Assembly (NCBI GenBank): GCA_023424865.1
Contig: JAFADM010000088.1
Location: 1-14,054 of the forward strand
Direction: 5' to 3'
DNA length: 14,054 bases
Origin: Bacillota bacterium
Lineage (GTDB): Bacteria; Bacillota_A; Clostridia; DSM-8532
A program made the translations under genes and the position numbers. Shown piece by piece: positions 1 to 8,224 of this stretch (positions are counted from its first letter, which is position 1; each line of letters opens with the position of its first letter). The notes beneath the pieces are model-generated. The model did not search any database. It saw only the letters and a list, made by a program, of their open reading frames with translations, and was not told the DNA's origin.

Positions 1-1
1 G

Positions 2-55
2 ATAAGCATCACAAACTGGCTCTCCCGCAGAGTAAACGAAAACAGCCTGTACTGA
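2..55 (+). CDS. C-terminal end of a sugar ABC transporter permease (LplB-type), cut by window start
   Basis: Only the last 17 codons are present, reading ISITNWLSRRVNENSLY then TGA. The basic NWLSRR stretch followed by a short polar tail is how LplB/YtePQ-type binding-protein-dependent permeases commonly end. The following gene is the partner LplC-type permease with a good ribosome site 8 bases after this stop, which supports the reading. The assignment rests mainly on this context, since too little protein is visible to see membrane helices or the EAA loop. Confidence 0.6.
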   Translation: MSITNWLSRRVNENSLY

Positions 56-71
56 GGAAGGAGTATTCAAC

Positions 72-947
72 ATGAAAATAAAACGGGACGGAACGGTTTT
101 TGATGCCGTAAATGTCATTCTTTTAACCCTAATTGCCATTGTGATGCTGTATCCCTTTGTGAACGTCATTGCCATTTCCTTCAGCAGCTATACCGCCTAT
201 ATCCAGCATCCGTTCATGATCTTTCCGCCGGAATTCAGCCTTGAGGGTTTTTCTTATGTTTTTAAGAACGGACTTCTTATGTCGGCCTATAAAAACACCA
301 TTATTATAACCCTGGCAGCTTCTGTGTTCAGCCTTATCCTTATTACGCTTACAGCTTACCCCCTATCCAAATCCCATTTAAGAGGCCGGAAAATTTTTAT
401 GAACCTTCTCATTTTCACCATGCTCTTTAATGGGGGCCTTATCCCTAATTTTTACCTCATCCGTTCCCTGGGCTGGCTGGATTCTTTGTGGGCTCTTATT
501 ATTCCAGGCGCTCTGGGAGCTTACAATGTTATCCTGATGAAAAGCTTTTTTGAGGGCCTGCCAATAAGTCTGGAGGAATCGGCACGTATTGACGGTGCCT
601 CTGAGCTTGTTATACTGACAAAAATTATCCTGCCCCTCTCCAAGCCCATCCTGGCTACCATCCTGCTTTTTGTTGCAGTGGGGCACTGGAACAGCTTTTT
701 TAATGCGGTTATCTATATCCGCAGCACCAGCAAATGGACGCTCCAACTGGTACTTCGCGAAATACTGATGTCGGCCAGCAATTCGCTTCTGGCTTCGGGA
801 GGCAATGCGGCCGAGGTAAACCAGGTGCCTGCCGAAACCTTAAGGTACGCGACCCTTGTGGTTGCCATTCTTCCCATTATGTGCGTCTATCCTTTTCTTC
901 AGAAGTATTTTGTAAAGGGTGTTACCCTTGGAGCTGTCAAAGGATAG
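72..947 (+). CDS. Carbohydrate ABC transporter permease, LplC/YtcP type
   Basis: Inner-membrane permease of a binding-protein-dependent (CUT1-type) sugar importer. The 291-residue length is normal for the family. Hydrophobic helices are visible near residues 12-37, 75-97, 108-125, 138-157, 190-213 and 259-277. The cytoplasmic EAA loop that docks on the ATPase is clear at about 168-192 (EESARIDGASELVI, then LPLSKP), and the C-terminus YPFLQKYFVKGVTLGAVKG is the hallmark ending of LplC-like permeases. The start is fixed by the site AGGAAGGAG just upstream of ATG 72. It lies 16 bases after the LplB-type partner and 50 bases before the lipoprotein gene, so the three form one operon. No ATPase gene is in the window; such systems usually share an MsmX-like ATPase encoded elsewhere. 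The substrate cannot be told from sequence. Confidence 0.93.
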   Translation: MKIKRDGTVFDAVNVILLTLIAIVMLYPFVNVIAISFSSYTAYIQHPFMIFPPEFSLEGFSYVFKNGLLMSAYKNTIIITLAASVFSLILITLTAYPLSKSHLRGRKIFMNLLIFTMLFNGGLIPNFYLIRSLGWLDSLWALIIPGALGAYNVILMKSFFEGLPISLEESARIDGASELVILTKIILPLSKPILATILLFVAVGHWNSFFNAVIYIRSTSKWTLQLVLREILMSASNSLLASGGNAAEVNQVPAETLRYATLVVAILPIMCVYPFLQKYFVKGVTLGAVKG

Positions 948-997
948 GCCAATTTCATGAAAACCAAATATTTTATATAACTAAAGGAGGACACTAC

Positions 998-2569
998 ATG
1001 AAAAAAGCATTTTCTGGCGTACTCACTGCCGTGCTGCTTGCAGGAATGCTGACAGGCTGCGGAGGTCAGCAGGCCGCTACCGGAACACCCTCAGTTTCAC
1101 AACCTTCGTCTTCATCCGGGCCAACCCAATCCGCCACACCCGAAGCGAAACCGGTGGAGGTTAAAATTTTTGCCAACTGGTCACCCCCGGAGCAGAGCGA
1201 GGCCGACAAGGCCTGGGCGGCCGCCGTTGAGGAAGCCACCAATACCAAGATAAGCTTTGAGATTCCCCCTTCCGCCAACTATAATGAAAGGCTTAATATC
1301 ATGCTCGCAGGCGGGGACTACGCCGACGTTATCCTTTTCCCCGACACCACCGCCAAGGCCTTTACCGATTCGGTAAATAACGGCGTCATTATTCCTGTAA
1401 CCCAATATGTAGAGAAGGCGGAGAACCTTCAGAATTATTCCTACGACATGTCCTGGGACGCCCTTAAAATTAAGGGGGACGATGAAATTTACGGTATCCC
1501 CAGAACCACCATACAAAGAGCCGACGGGTTTTTAATCCGCCAGGACTGGCTGGACGCCATAGGCTTTAAGGTTCCTGATGATAATCTTTTAACAACGGAT
1601 CAGTTTACAGAAATTCTTACCAAGTTTACCTTTGATGATCCGGATGGAAACGGAAAGGACGATACCTTTGGCTGGGGCTCCTCTCAGGACGGCAACGGCA
1701 ATATCTGGCCCATTCTGGATTATCCCTTCGGTGTTTTGGGCTGGCAGAAAACCAACGGCGGAAAATATGAATATATGACCGCCATGTATTCTCTGGAAGA
1801 CGACAGCTATGTGAAGGCTTTGGAATTCACCGCCATGCTGTATAAAAAAGGTGTGATTGACCCCAATTTTACTTCCATTAAGAGCGACGCCGCGGCGGCC
1901 CGTTTTAAGCAGGGAATCACAGGCGCATGGGCGGAGTTCGCAGGCTGGATTGCTACGAATCAGGCCGACGCCGAGAAGATTAACCCCAATGCCAAGCTGA
2001 CCTATATTAACGGTATTAAGAATGAGAACGGCGAATTTAAGAGGCCTTCCTACGGGACCGGCTTATGGGGCTGCTGGAGTGTCACTACGGCGGCTGAGAA
2101 CCCGGAGGCGGTCGTCAATATTTTTGATTACCTTTTAAGCGACGAGGGCTGGGCGATTACCAAGTACGGCATTGAAAACGTGACCTATACGCTGGAAGGC
2201 GATAGGAAGGTTGCCACGGAAGCTTTCAGCGGATTTACCTGGGGCCCCGGATCCGTCCGGAGAAACAATGACCCTGAATTTTTTGTAAAAATCAACATGC
2301 AGGAGGAATACAAGGAGCCCGTTAAAAAGTGGCTTGATACCGCCATTAAGGGAACACAGTCCAGCATGGATTTCGGATACCGGCCTGCCGCCGCCGACAA
2401 GCCCGAGCTTATCGATTACGGCAAGCAGATGGATCAGGTCAGAGCTAAAATTATCCTGGGCGAGCTGCCCTCCAGCGAATGGTTCAAGGCTGTAGAAGGC
2501 TGGTATGCCGTAGGTGGAGAAGAATATGTACAGCAGATGAACGAATTTATCAAAAAGAGCGTGAATTAA
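998..2569 (+). CDS. Extracellular solute-binding lipoprotein of sugar ABC transporter, LplA type
   Basis: Membrane-tethered receptor that captures a carbohydrate outside the cell and delivers it to the two permeases encoded upstream. The chosen ATG 998 is preceded by a strong AAAGGAGG site and gives a classic lipoprotein signal: MKK, a hydrophobic stretch, then the lipobox LTGC with the lipidated cysteine at residue 21. A long upstream in-frame extension exists but overlaps the permease gene and would bury the signal peptide. Residues about 24-45 are a Ser/Thr/Pro/Gln-rich linker, and the rest resembles large (about 500-residue) LplA-like binding proteins, with an early region like FANWSPPEQSEADKAW followed by many aromatic residues suited to sugar stacking. 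The total is 523 residues. Structured DNA including an intrinsic terminator follows the gene. Confidence 0.92.
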   Translation: MKKAFSGVLTAVLLAGMLTGCGGQQAATGTPSVSQPSSSSGPTQSATPEAKPVEVKIFANWSPPEQSEADKAWAAAVEEATNTKISFEIPPSANYNERLNIMLAGGDYADVILFPDTTAKAFTDSVNNGVIIPVTQYVEKAENLQNYSYDMSWDALKIKGDDEIYGIPRTTIQRADGFLIRQDWLDAIGFKVPDDNLLTTDQFTEILTKFTFDDPDGNGKDDTFGWGSSQDGNGNIWPILDYPFGVLGWQKTNGGKYEYMTAMYSLEDDSYVKALEFTAMLYKKGVIDPNFTSIKSDAAAARFKQGITGAWAEFAGWIATNQADAEKINPNAKLTYINGIKNENGEFKRPSYGTGLWGCWSVTTAAENPEAVVNIFDYLLSDEGWAITKYGIENVTYTLEGDRKVATEAFSGFTWGPGSVRRNNDPEFFVKINMQEEYKEPVKKWLDTAIKGTQSSMDFGYRPAAADKPELIDYGKQMDQVRAKIILGELPSSEWFKAVEGWYAVGGEEYVQQMNEFIKKSVN

Positions 2570-2589
2570 TCATCCATAGACGAAAAAGG

Positions 2590-2618
2590 TATGGGGAGGG
2601 GCTTTGTCCTTCCCCATA
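2590..2618 (+). other. Strong RNA hairpin just after the binding-protein gene
   Basis: The arms TATGGGGA (2590-2597) and TCCCCATA (2611-2618) pair perfectly. The stem can extend inward to about 12 pairs with two G-U wobbles, closing on a 5-base loop at 2602-2606. It begins 20 bases after the binding-protein stop. No real T run follows, so I do not call it a terminator. It may protect the 3' end of the abundant binding-protein mRNA from exonucleases. Confidence 0.55.
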
Positions 2619-2655
2619 AGATTTGTCAGCCATTTGTGAAAAGCATATCCGGCTG

Positions 2656-2685
2656 AAAAAGGGGGGCCGATGCCCCCGAGTTTTT
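2656..2685 (+). terminator. Intrinsic terminator after the solute-binding protein gene
   Basis: A five-A run (2656-2660) leads into a G+C stem: 2662-2667 (GGGGGC) pairs with 2672-2677 (GCCCCC) around the 4-base loop CGAT. A TTTTT tract follows at 2681-2685. The A run can also pair with the T run, lengthening the stem. This should stop or attenuate most transcription before the oxidoreductase gene, giving high binding protein and lower enzyme, or requiring a separate promoter downstream. Confidence 0.75.
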
Positions 2686-2690
2686 AATTT

Positions 2691-2784
2691 AGGGTTTGGA
2701 CGACCCTTTGCCTTTGGTTTGAATGCCTTAAATTTAATGCTGCCGGTGCATGGCTTATGGTGCAGCTTTAAATGTTTATGGCAT
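2691..2784 (+). promoter_or_regulatory. Structured leader with nested inverted repeats ahead of the oxidoreductase
   Basis: A small hairpin AGGGT/ACCCT (2691-2695 with 2703-2707) is followed by a larger element. Its inner arms ATTTAATGCTGC (2732-2743) and GCAGCTTTAAAT (2762-2773) pair at 11 of 12 positions, and its outer arms ATGCC (2723-2727) and GGCAT (2780-2784) also pair. The outer right arm ends 2 bases before the AAGGAG ribosome site at 2787-2792, so folding could influence translation of the oxidoreductase. I found no promoter in it that I would defend and recognise no known riboswitch. Confidence 0.5.
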
Positions 2785-2801
2785 AGAAGGAGTGTTTGAT
2801 C

Positions 2802-5027
2802 ATGGAATTTGAAAAGCGAACCGTTCAAAAGGATCTGGTGGTTATCGGCGGAGGCATGCCGGGCCTGTGTGCGGCTATTCAGGCTGCCCGGCTGGGGCTC
2901 TCCGTTGCCCTTGTCAACGACAGGGGGTATCTGGGCGGCAATGCCAGCGCTGAAATCCGGGTGAGTGTGGATGGTGCCGACGGCTGCCAGGAGTTCAACC
3001 TTTTCTCCAGGGAAACCGGGGTTTTGGAGGAAGTACGCCTGGAGGATCTCAGGCGGAATCCTCAGAACAATAAGTACATATGGGACGGGGTTCTTCTGGA
3101 TATGGTGGACAGGGAGAAAAACATTGAGCTTTTCCTCAACACCAATATTGACCGTGTGGATATGGACGGCGAAAAAAGAATACGCAGTGTTTCCGGATCC
3201 CAGATGGACAGTGAAACACGGTTTGATTTTTCAGGCAGCTTTTTCCTGGATGACACAGGAGACGGAACTGTCGGTGCTCTTGCGGGAGCCGAATTCCGCA
3301 TGGGACGTGAAGCAGCCCGGGAATTCGATGAACGGATTGCGCCGGTCGAAGCGGATGAAAAGGTTCTTCCAAGTACCCTGTCCTTTTATGCCAGAGATAT
3401 GGGCGAGCCCGTTAAGTACATTCCGCCGGATTTTGCCGTGGATCTTACCAAAACCGACATTCTGAAATACCGGGTTATCCCCCAAAACAGCTTTATGCGG
3501 TTTCAGTGGTATTATGAAATCTGCGGCGGCATGAATCAGGTAAAGGATATTGAAAAAATAATCCGCATGCACCGGGAGCTGGTTTACGGCATTTGGGACT
3601 ATATCAAAAACAGTGGAAATTACCCTGCTGAAAACTATGATCTGGAATATGTGGCAAGCCTTCCGGGAAAGAGGGAATCCCGGCGTATTGTGGGCGATTA
3701 TCTTCTGACGGAAAAGGACATTGTGGAGCAGCGGGAGTTCGAAGACGGCGTAGGCTATGGCGGCTGGTCCATTGATCTTCACGCGGTGGAAGGCTTCTAC
3801 GCCAGAGAGATTATTAACAAGCACTTTTTCCTTAAGGGAATTTACCAGATTCCCTACCGCTGCGGCTATTCCAAAAATGTTGAAAACCTGTTTATGGCCG
3901 GAAGGTGCATGTCCACAAGCCATGTCGCCTTTGGCTCCACCCGTGTAATGGCGACTCTCTCCACCCTGGGTCAGGCATTAGGAGCTGCCGCCCATTTATG
4001 TAAGAAATACGATGAAACACCCAGAGGAATCTATGAAAAGCATCGCAAAGAGCTCCGCCAGCTGCTCTTGAAGCATGACGGGCCTTTGGTAGGAGTAAAA
4101 AACGAGGACAGCGAGGATTTGGCCCGTACCGCTAAAATTGAGGTTTCATCGGTGAGACGGTGCGAAATAGAGGAAGGAACCCATGAGCTTGTTCTGGAAA
4201 AGGACCTGGGACTTTCCTTTCCCGCTTCCGGCCATGTGGAAGGCGTTTCCCTTCTGGTTTCCTCAGATAAGCCTGTGACCCTTCGCTACAAGGTCTATAA
4301 GGCTTCTAAAAAGGAAAACTATTATCCTGAGGAGCTGCTGCTGGACAATAGCCTGGACCTTGCTCCCAATGGTGAGAAGAATAGCTTTCAATGGGTTCGC
4401 CTTCCTTTGGCGCTTACCTTTGACAGTGAGTATGCCCTTCTCCAGATTCATGCCGACAGCAGCATAAGGGTTCGTATGACTAACGAGCCTCTCACAGGCG
4501 TGACAGCTCTTCTTCTTTCACAGAACAATGCCCCTAATGTGGTGGATATTGATACCCTGGAGCAAAAACCCTTTACCTGGAACAAAATCGAGGAACTGCC
4601 CTGCTTTAAGCTTCTGCCGGGCAACCCCGGGGTCTACGGGGGAGAGAATATTAACAACGGCTATGCCAGGCCCTACGGACAGCCCAACCTCTGGATTTCA
4701 GACAGACGGGCAGAAGGGGAGTGGGTGAAAGTCCTGCTTAAGGAAAGGCAGCCCTTAAAGCGCCTGCAAATACGTTTTGATTCGGATCTCAACACAAGGC
4801 TGTCCTTCCACAACAAGACCTTCAACTTCATGAGCCGCCTTGTAAGGGACTATGATGTCTATGGGAAGAAAGGGGAGGAGTACACCCTTCTGAAGGAAGT
4901 GAGGGGCAATTACCAGCGTGTTAATGAAATTTCTCTTGAGGGTGTGGAAGCCGATGGCCTGAAAATTGTTTTCCATGCCACCCACGGTGCGCCCTGTGTG
5001 GGCATTTACGAAATAAGGGTGTATTAA
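2802..5027 (+). CDS. FAD-dependent oxidoreductase with carbohydrate-binding-like C-terminal half
   Basis: Cytoplasmic flavoprotein of the FAD_oxidored (PF12831-type) family. Residues 12-25 hold the dinucleotide-binding motif VVIGGGMPG, followed by the family signature GGNASAEIR at 45-53. A second FAD segment, DDTGDGTVGALAGAEF, is at 150-165, and the closing motif FMAGRCMSTSHVAFGSTRV is near 365-385. After the flavin domain, about residues 447-573 look like a beta-sandwich, and about 610-741 resemble a discoidin/galactose-binding-like domain (GQPNLWISDRRAEGEWVKV, then a closing IYEIRVY). The 741-residue length fits family members with this extra part. ATG 2802 was chosen over the in-frame TTG 2796 because AAGGAG lies 9 bases from the ATG. 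Its place beside a sugar importer suggests oxidation of the imported sugar or a derivative. The substrate and reaction are unknown. Confidence 0.88.
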   Translation: MEFEKRTVQKDLVVIGGGMPGLCAAIQAARLGLSVALVNDRGYLGGNASAEIRVSVDGADGCQEFNLFSRETGVLEEVRLEDLRRNPQNNKYIWDGVLLDMVDREKNIELFLNTNIDRVDMDGEKRIRSVSGSQMDSETRFDFSGSFFLDDTGDGTVGALAGAEFRMGREAAREFDERIAPVEADEKVLPSTLSFYARDMGEPVKYIPPDFAVDLTKTDILKYRVIPQNSFMRFQWYYEICGGMNQVKDIEKIIRMHRELVYGIWDYIKNSGNYPAENYDLEYVASLPGKRESRRIVGDYLLTEKDIVEQREFEDGVGYGGWSIDLHAVEGFYAREIINKHFFLKGIYQIPYRCGYSKNVENLFMAGRCMSTSHVAFGSTRVMATLSTLGQALGAAAHLCKKYDETPRGIYEKHRKELRQLLLKHDGPLVGVKNEDSEDLARTAKIEVSSVRRCEIEEGTHELVLEKDLGLSFPASGHVEGVSLLVSSDKPVTLRYKVYKASKKENYYPEELLLDNSLDLAPNGEKNSFQWVRLPLALTFDSEYALLQIHADSSIRVRMTNEPLTGVTALLLSQNNAPNVVDIDTLEQKPFTWNKIEELPCFKLLPGNPGVYGGENINNGYARPYGQPNLWISDRRAEGEWVKVLLKERQPLKRLQIRFDSDLNTRLSFHNKTFNFMSRLVRDYDVYGKKGEEYTLLKEVRGNYQRVNEISLEGVEADGLKIVFHATHGAPCVGIYEIRVY

Positions 5028-5083
5028 GAATTTTAATGCTGCTTTTGGGAATGACAAGCGTTTTTGCTGTACAAGTTCTGCCA

Positions 5084-5135
5084 CTGAATGCCAAAAGCTC
5101 TCCGGAGAAAATACCGGGGAGCTTTTATCATTCAG
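5084..5135. terminator. Bidirectional intrinsic terminator between convergent operons
   Basis: The core arms AAAAGCTCTCCGG (5093-5105) and CCGGGGAGCTTTT (5114-5126) pair over 13 positions with one wobble around an 8-base loop. The stem resumes outside with CTGAATG (5084-5090) and CATTCAG (5129-5135). Because the arms carry A runs on one side and T runs on the other, the element works when read from either strand. It ends the oxidoreductase transcript (stop 5027) and the opposite-strand hydrolase transcript (stop 5192). GCTTTTGG at 5041-5048 could also pair with CCAAAAGC at 5091-5098 and compete with the left arm. Confidence 0.82.
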
Positions 5136-5191
5136 CAGTGCCGCTTACTTGCAGTGGTTTCCCGTCTCCTGCAGCAATAATTATTCTGATA

Positions 5192-6754
5192 TCACAAGCT
5201 GCTTTTTCGAATAAGCTTTGCCATAATAGTGAAAAATAATAGAAATAATAAGGTATAGGTTGAATACAGTGCAATCTTTACGGTAAAAGGGTACCATACA
5301 ATCATGTAACCCCATGTGGCTCCATTAAATAAAAGGTTTGGTAAAAAATATATGATGCAGTTTATTAAAACAAAGATAAACGATATAACAGCTATTTTTA
5401 TAACAGTTTTTTTACTTGGTGAATAAAGCTTTTCTTTCTTTTTTACAAACTGATAAATTGAACGCATAAGTGAGTATATGGCTGCACCTATAGCAAAGAA
5501 CAATATGAAAATTATTGCCGTGCAAACCTGATCTATCTTTTGATTATAGTCTGCGACGCTTGTATAACTGCTTTGGCTGCTGGAAAATAGCTTTATAATG
5601 GATTGCGCAATATCCATAGAGTATGTCGTATTCATATTACATAAGATTGCCACGCCTATTTTTTCATCCGGCCTGAATACAATAAATGAAGAAAAATTAG
5701 GATTGGAGCCACGGTGAAGAATTTCTATCCCCGCGTTGTTGTATACTATCCAGCCAGCAGCATAGGCCATTCCTTCTCCAAAAGTGTCCACACTAAGATT
5801 TGGAGCTTGTGATTGCGCAATTAAATCTGTATCCAGTGAAGAGGATTTGCTTGTGTTCATCTGTATTTTCAGCCATGCGGCCATATCATTGGCGTTCGAA
5901 ATAATATAGCCCGCTGGTTTATTACCTTCATAACTAGGAGCATTGTAATACTGCGACAATAAGAAGCCTAATTTATATCCGGATGCGAGTTGAACTGTAT
6001 TTGCCTTACTTCTATACATATACGTATTGCTTAATCCAGCGGCATCAAGCACCTGTTTTTGAATATAATCTTCATAGTTTATTCCCGAGGCTTTTTCAAT
6101 AAGCAGCCCCAAAACATCATAATTAATGGTTGCATATTCGTATTCAGTACCAGGCTTACTTACTAATTCCAGACCAACGACCGTTCTGACAGTCTTTTCA
6201 ATTGCATTATCATTTTCTTTGTTCAGTTCAGGAATTCTGTAAATCGTATTGGATGAGATTCCACTTGTGTGATGCAGAAATTCCGCAATGGTCACGTCAG
6301 TTTCATTATTGTTATAAACGAATTCTAACCATGGTATGTATTTTGAAATAGGATCAGTCAAACTTATCAGGCCGTCTTTTTGTAATTGAAGCACTCCGAG
6401 CGAGGTGAAAGCCTTACTGTTTGAAGCAAGTTGAAATAAAGTATCGGAAGTAACTTTGTCGCCAGTTTCCAGATTGGCATAACCGAATCCCGCTTTATAT
6501 GCCGTTTCTCCGTCTTTGACAATCGCCACTGATAATCCGGGAATTTTCCCTTGGCCCATTTTATTTATTATCAGTTTTTCAACTTCCGAAAAAAGGTTTT
6601 GCATATCCCCACCAATTTTGGTATTACTCTGCCTGTCATTGGGTTGAATGGCCTGTTTAGCCTTTTGAGATATAAACATATATCCGGAAGTAAAAAGCAG
6701 AATTATTGTTATACCTATAATAAATATAGCTTTTTTTGAATTTTTACTTTTCAT
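5192..6754 (-). CDS. Membrane-anchored serine hydrolase, beta-lactamase / PBP4* family
   Basis: Serine hydrolase of the class C beta-lactamase-related family (PF00144 type), probably outside the membrane. An N-terminal helix at about 9-29 acts as signal or anchor. The nucleophile motif SxxK is SNSK at 111-114, HHTSG at 161-165 is the usual following signature, and HRG at 347-349 followed by NPNFSSFIVFRP matches the third (HxG) motif. The second motif, normally YxN, reads YAT at 207-209 within EYATINYDVLG, so the usual Asn is replaced unless N211 serves. Three helices near 411-431, 451-474 and 488-512 tie the C-terminus to the membrane. The 520-residue length fits members with this C-terminal membrane part. 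ATG 6754 has GGAGG 5-6 bases upstream and overlaps the preceding permease by 11 bases. In this operon it may modify cell-wall precursors or degrade a peptide; true beta-lactam resistance is unlikely but not excluded. Confidence 0.85.
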   Translation of the reverse strand: MKSKNSKKAIFIIGITIILLFTSGYMFISQKAKQAIQPNDRQSNTKIGGDMQNLFSEVEKLIINKMGQGKIPGLSVAIVKDGETAYKAGFGYANLETGDKVTSDTLFQLASNSKAFTSLGVLQLQKDGLISLTDPISKYIPWLEFVYNNNETDVTIAEFLHHTSGISSNTIYRIPELNKENDNAIEKTVRTVVGLELVSKPGTEYEYATINYDVLGLLIEKASGINYEDYIQKQVLDAAGLSNTYMYRSKANTVQLASGYKLGFLLSQYYNAPSYEGNKPAGYIISNANDMAAWLKIQMNTSKSSSLDTDLIAQSQAPNLSVDTFGEGMAYAAGWIVYNNAGIEILHRGSNPNFSSFIVFRPDEKIGVAILCNMNTTYSMDIAQSIIKLFSSSQSSYTSVADYNQKIDQVCTAIIFILFFAIGAAIYSLMRSIYQFVKKKEKLYSPSKKTVIKIAVISFIFVLINCIIYFLPNLLFNGATWGYMIVWYPFTVKIALYSTYTLLFLLFFTIMAKLIRKSSL

Positions 6755-7466
6755 TGCTCCCTCCGATGTTTTTTTCGATTTTTATTATTAACCAGGCAAG
6801 GACGACTGAAAGCAACAGGCTAAAGCAGCAGGTAATGAATTCAGTAATTGTGGTATTATTCGCTCCGGAAAAACCAAAGGCTGCGTTGACAGGGTAAATC
6901 GTACGGAATTGAGAACTAGCAACAACCAAACCCGCAAATGAATAAATCTCTGCAAAAACAACTGATATCCAACATCCGTTTTTAATCATTGACATAATAA
7001 CAATAATCGGAAGTGAGGCGATAAAACAACCTATTGCATGTAACAGATAAATTTTTAGAAACATTAAAAATAAATTTAAAGTAATTTGATCCGCATGAAT
7101 AAATAAAATACTCACTATTGTAAAAATAAAGAGGGCAATAAACATAATAATTCCGATAATTAAGCAAGCAATTAATTTTGCATAATTCATCTTTTCGGTA
7201 TCAACAGGAATTATCCTATTGTTTTTCATGGTGTCATCCTGGTACTCACGACTGAGCATGTAACTGCCCAGCAATGAAAAAAGGGCTGGTACAATGAGAT
7301 ACGTGGCATAAGCAAGCATTTCGCTTAAAAGCCTGTTTGCGCTATAGCCCGACTTAATGCCTTGCGCCGCAGCACACAGGTAAAAGAGGAACATTGTGCA
7401 AGTAACAATATAAAGGATTTTGCTCCTTTTCAATTTCTTGAATTCCATGAGGATAAGAGTTGGCAA
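6744..7466 (-). CDS. ABC-2-type permease, lantibiotic-protection (LanG/LanE-like)
   Basis: About 240 residues with roughly six hydrophobic segments, starting with a cytoplasmic amphipathic LILMEFKKLKRSKI and then a first helix. This opening and the size are typical of the LanE/LanG, CprB/C and BcrB-like permeases that expel membrane-active peptides. The reading frame is open far upstream, but that part overlaps the other permease. The ribosome site AAGGGG (7480-7475) abuts a GTG at 7475, too close to use it, so I take the TTG at 7466, which sits 8 bases downstream; ATG 7448 is the alternative. It overlaps the hydrolase start by 11 bases and follows the first permease by 17 bases. It should pair with that permease and the ATPase as a membrane heterodimer. 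Confidence 0.8.
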   Translation of the reverse strand: MPTLILMEFKKLKRSKILYIVTCTMFLFYLCAAAQGIKSGYSANRLLSEMLAYATYLIVPALFSLLGSYMLSREYQDDTMKNNRIIPVDTEKMNYAKLIACLIIGIIMFIALFIFTIVSILFIHADQITLNLFLMFLKIYLLHAIGCFIASLPIIVIMSMIKNGCWISVVFAEIYSFAGLVVASSQFRTIYPVNAAFGFSGANNTTITEFITCCFSLLLSVVLAWLIIKIEKNIGGSNEK

Positions 7467-7483
7467 AGGTAACACCCCTTTTT

Positions 7484-8224
7484 TCAGCAGTTTTGCTTTT
7501 TCATTAGAAAAACAGATGCAGCAAAGGTTATTGCAAAGATTACCGCTATATTTAAAATAAATATTCCAAAGCTTGTATTTAAACTGAAACGCCTTAAGCT
7601 TTCTGACCAGACTATCCCATAAACGCTTGCTAAAGGGTGTATGCCTGCCAACTGTGAAGAAAAGATCATTCCGGACATAGCATAAATTAATGTCGCACAT
7701 GTCGGAAGAATATAACTCACCTGAGATGCAATAGCAATGAGTATCATTGGCTGCATAGAAAGAGAAGTCAGTAATCCGGTTGCAAGGCTAATATTAAGCA
7801 ACCTCATAATAAGAGCCGCGGACATATCCGTGTAATGAAAGGGCAGTGCGCCGATGACCGTGCAGGCGGCGGTAAGCAGCATAAATAAAACGGAAAACAA
7901 AACAAGCATAATTAATTTAGCCAGCAGGAACATCGTTTTGTTAACAGGGATAATCATCAGATCTTTTAATGTCCTGTTTTCCTTTTCCATGAAATAGATA
8001 AAAGCTTCAAAAGCACAAAGAATACATGGCAAAAGAATCCACTGGGTGAATAAAAAACTCGACTGAAAAAAAGCCATAAAGGAATTGTTGATCATGCTGC
8101 CTTTTGGAAGGGCAAACGTATAGAGGATATTAATTAGCGGAGGTATTAAAGCTGTACATAATGCTGCCAGGATAACATATTTTCGCTTAATCTTTGAAAA
8201 CTCAACCTGTATCAAATTAAGCAA
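7484..8224 (-). CDS. ABC-2-type permease, lantibiotic-protection (LanE/LanG-like)
   Basis: Membrane partner of the adjacent ATPase, 246 residues from the chosen start. After a charged start (LIQVEFSKIKRKY) there are about six hydrophobic segments, with a final helix and short KKQNC tail. The sequence SFLFTQWILLPCILCAFEAF in the second helix region and a KENRTLKDLMIIPVNK cytoplasmic loop resemble the second permease's SREYQDDTMKNNRIIPVD loop, so the two genes look like old duplicates. A GTG at 8233 abuts the site GGAGG; the TTG at 8224 is 8 bases from it and gives a natural N-terminus, so I chose it. It overlaps the ATPase stop by 8 bases, implying translational coupling. Confidence 0.82.
   Translation of the reverse strand: MLNLIQVEFSKIKRKYVILAALCTALIPPLINILYTFALPKGSMINNSFMAFFQSSFLFTQWILLPCILCAFEAFIYFMEKENRTLKDLMIIPVNKTMFLLAKLIMLVLFSVLFMLLTAACTVIGALPFHYTDMSAALIMRLLNISLATGLLTSLSMQPMILIAIASQVSYILPTCATLIYAMSGMIFSSQLAGIHPLASVYGIVWSESLRRFSLNTSFGIFILNIAVIFAITFAASVFLMKKQNC

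Noticed and set aside
734..997. In-frame N-terminal extension of the solute-binding protein by 88 codons
   Set aside because: It overlaps the upstream permease gene, and the ATG at 998 has a strong ribosome site and a perfect lipoprotein signal peptide.
3231..3923. Long open frame on the minus strand inside the oxidoreductase gene
   Set aside because: It is antisense to a well-supported flavoprotein with clear motifs, and its translation resembles no family.
5192..6754. True class C beta-lactamase
   Set aside because: The YxN motif is altered and the C-terminus carries three membrane helices, which points to a PBP4*-like hydrolase rather than a secreted antibiotic-degrading enzyme.
7467..7700. 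Upstream extension of the second permease by 78 codons
   Set aside because: It overlaps the first permease gene out of frame, reads as non-membrane, Cys-rich sequence, and has no ribosome site at its start.
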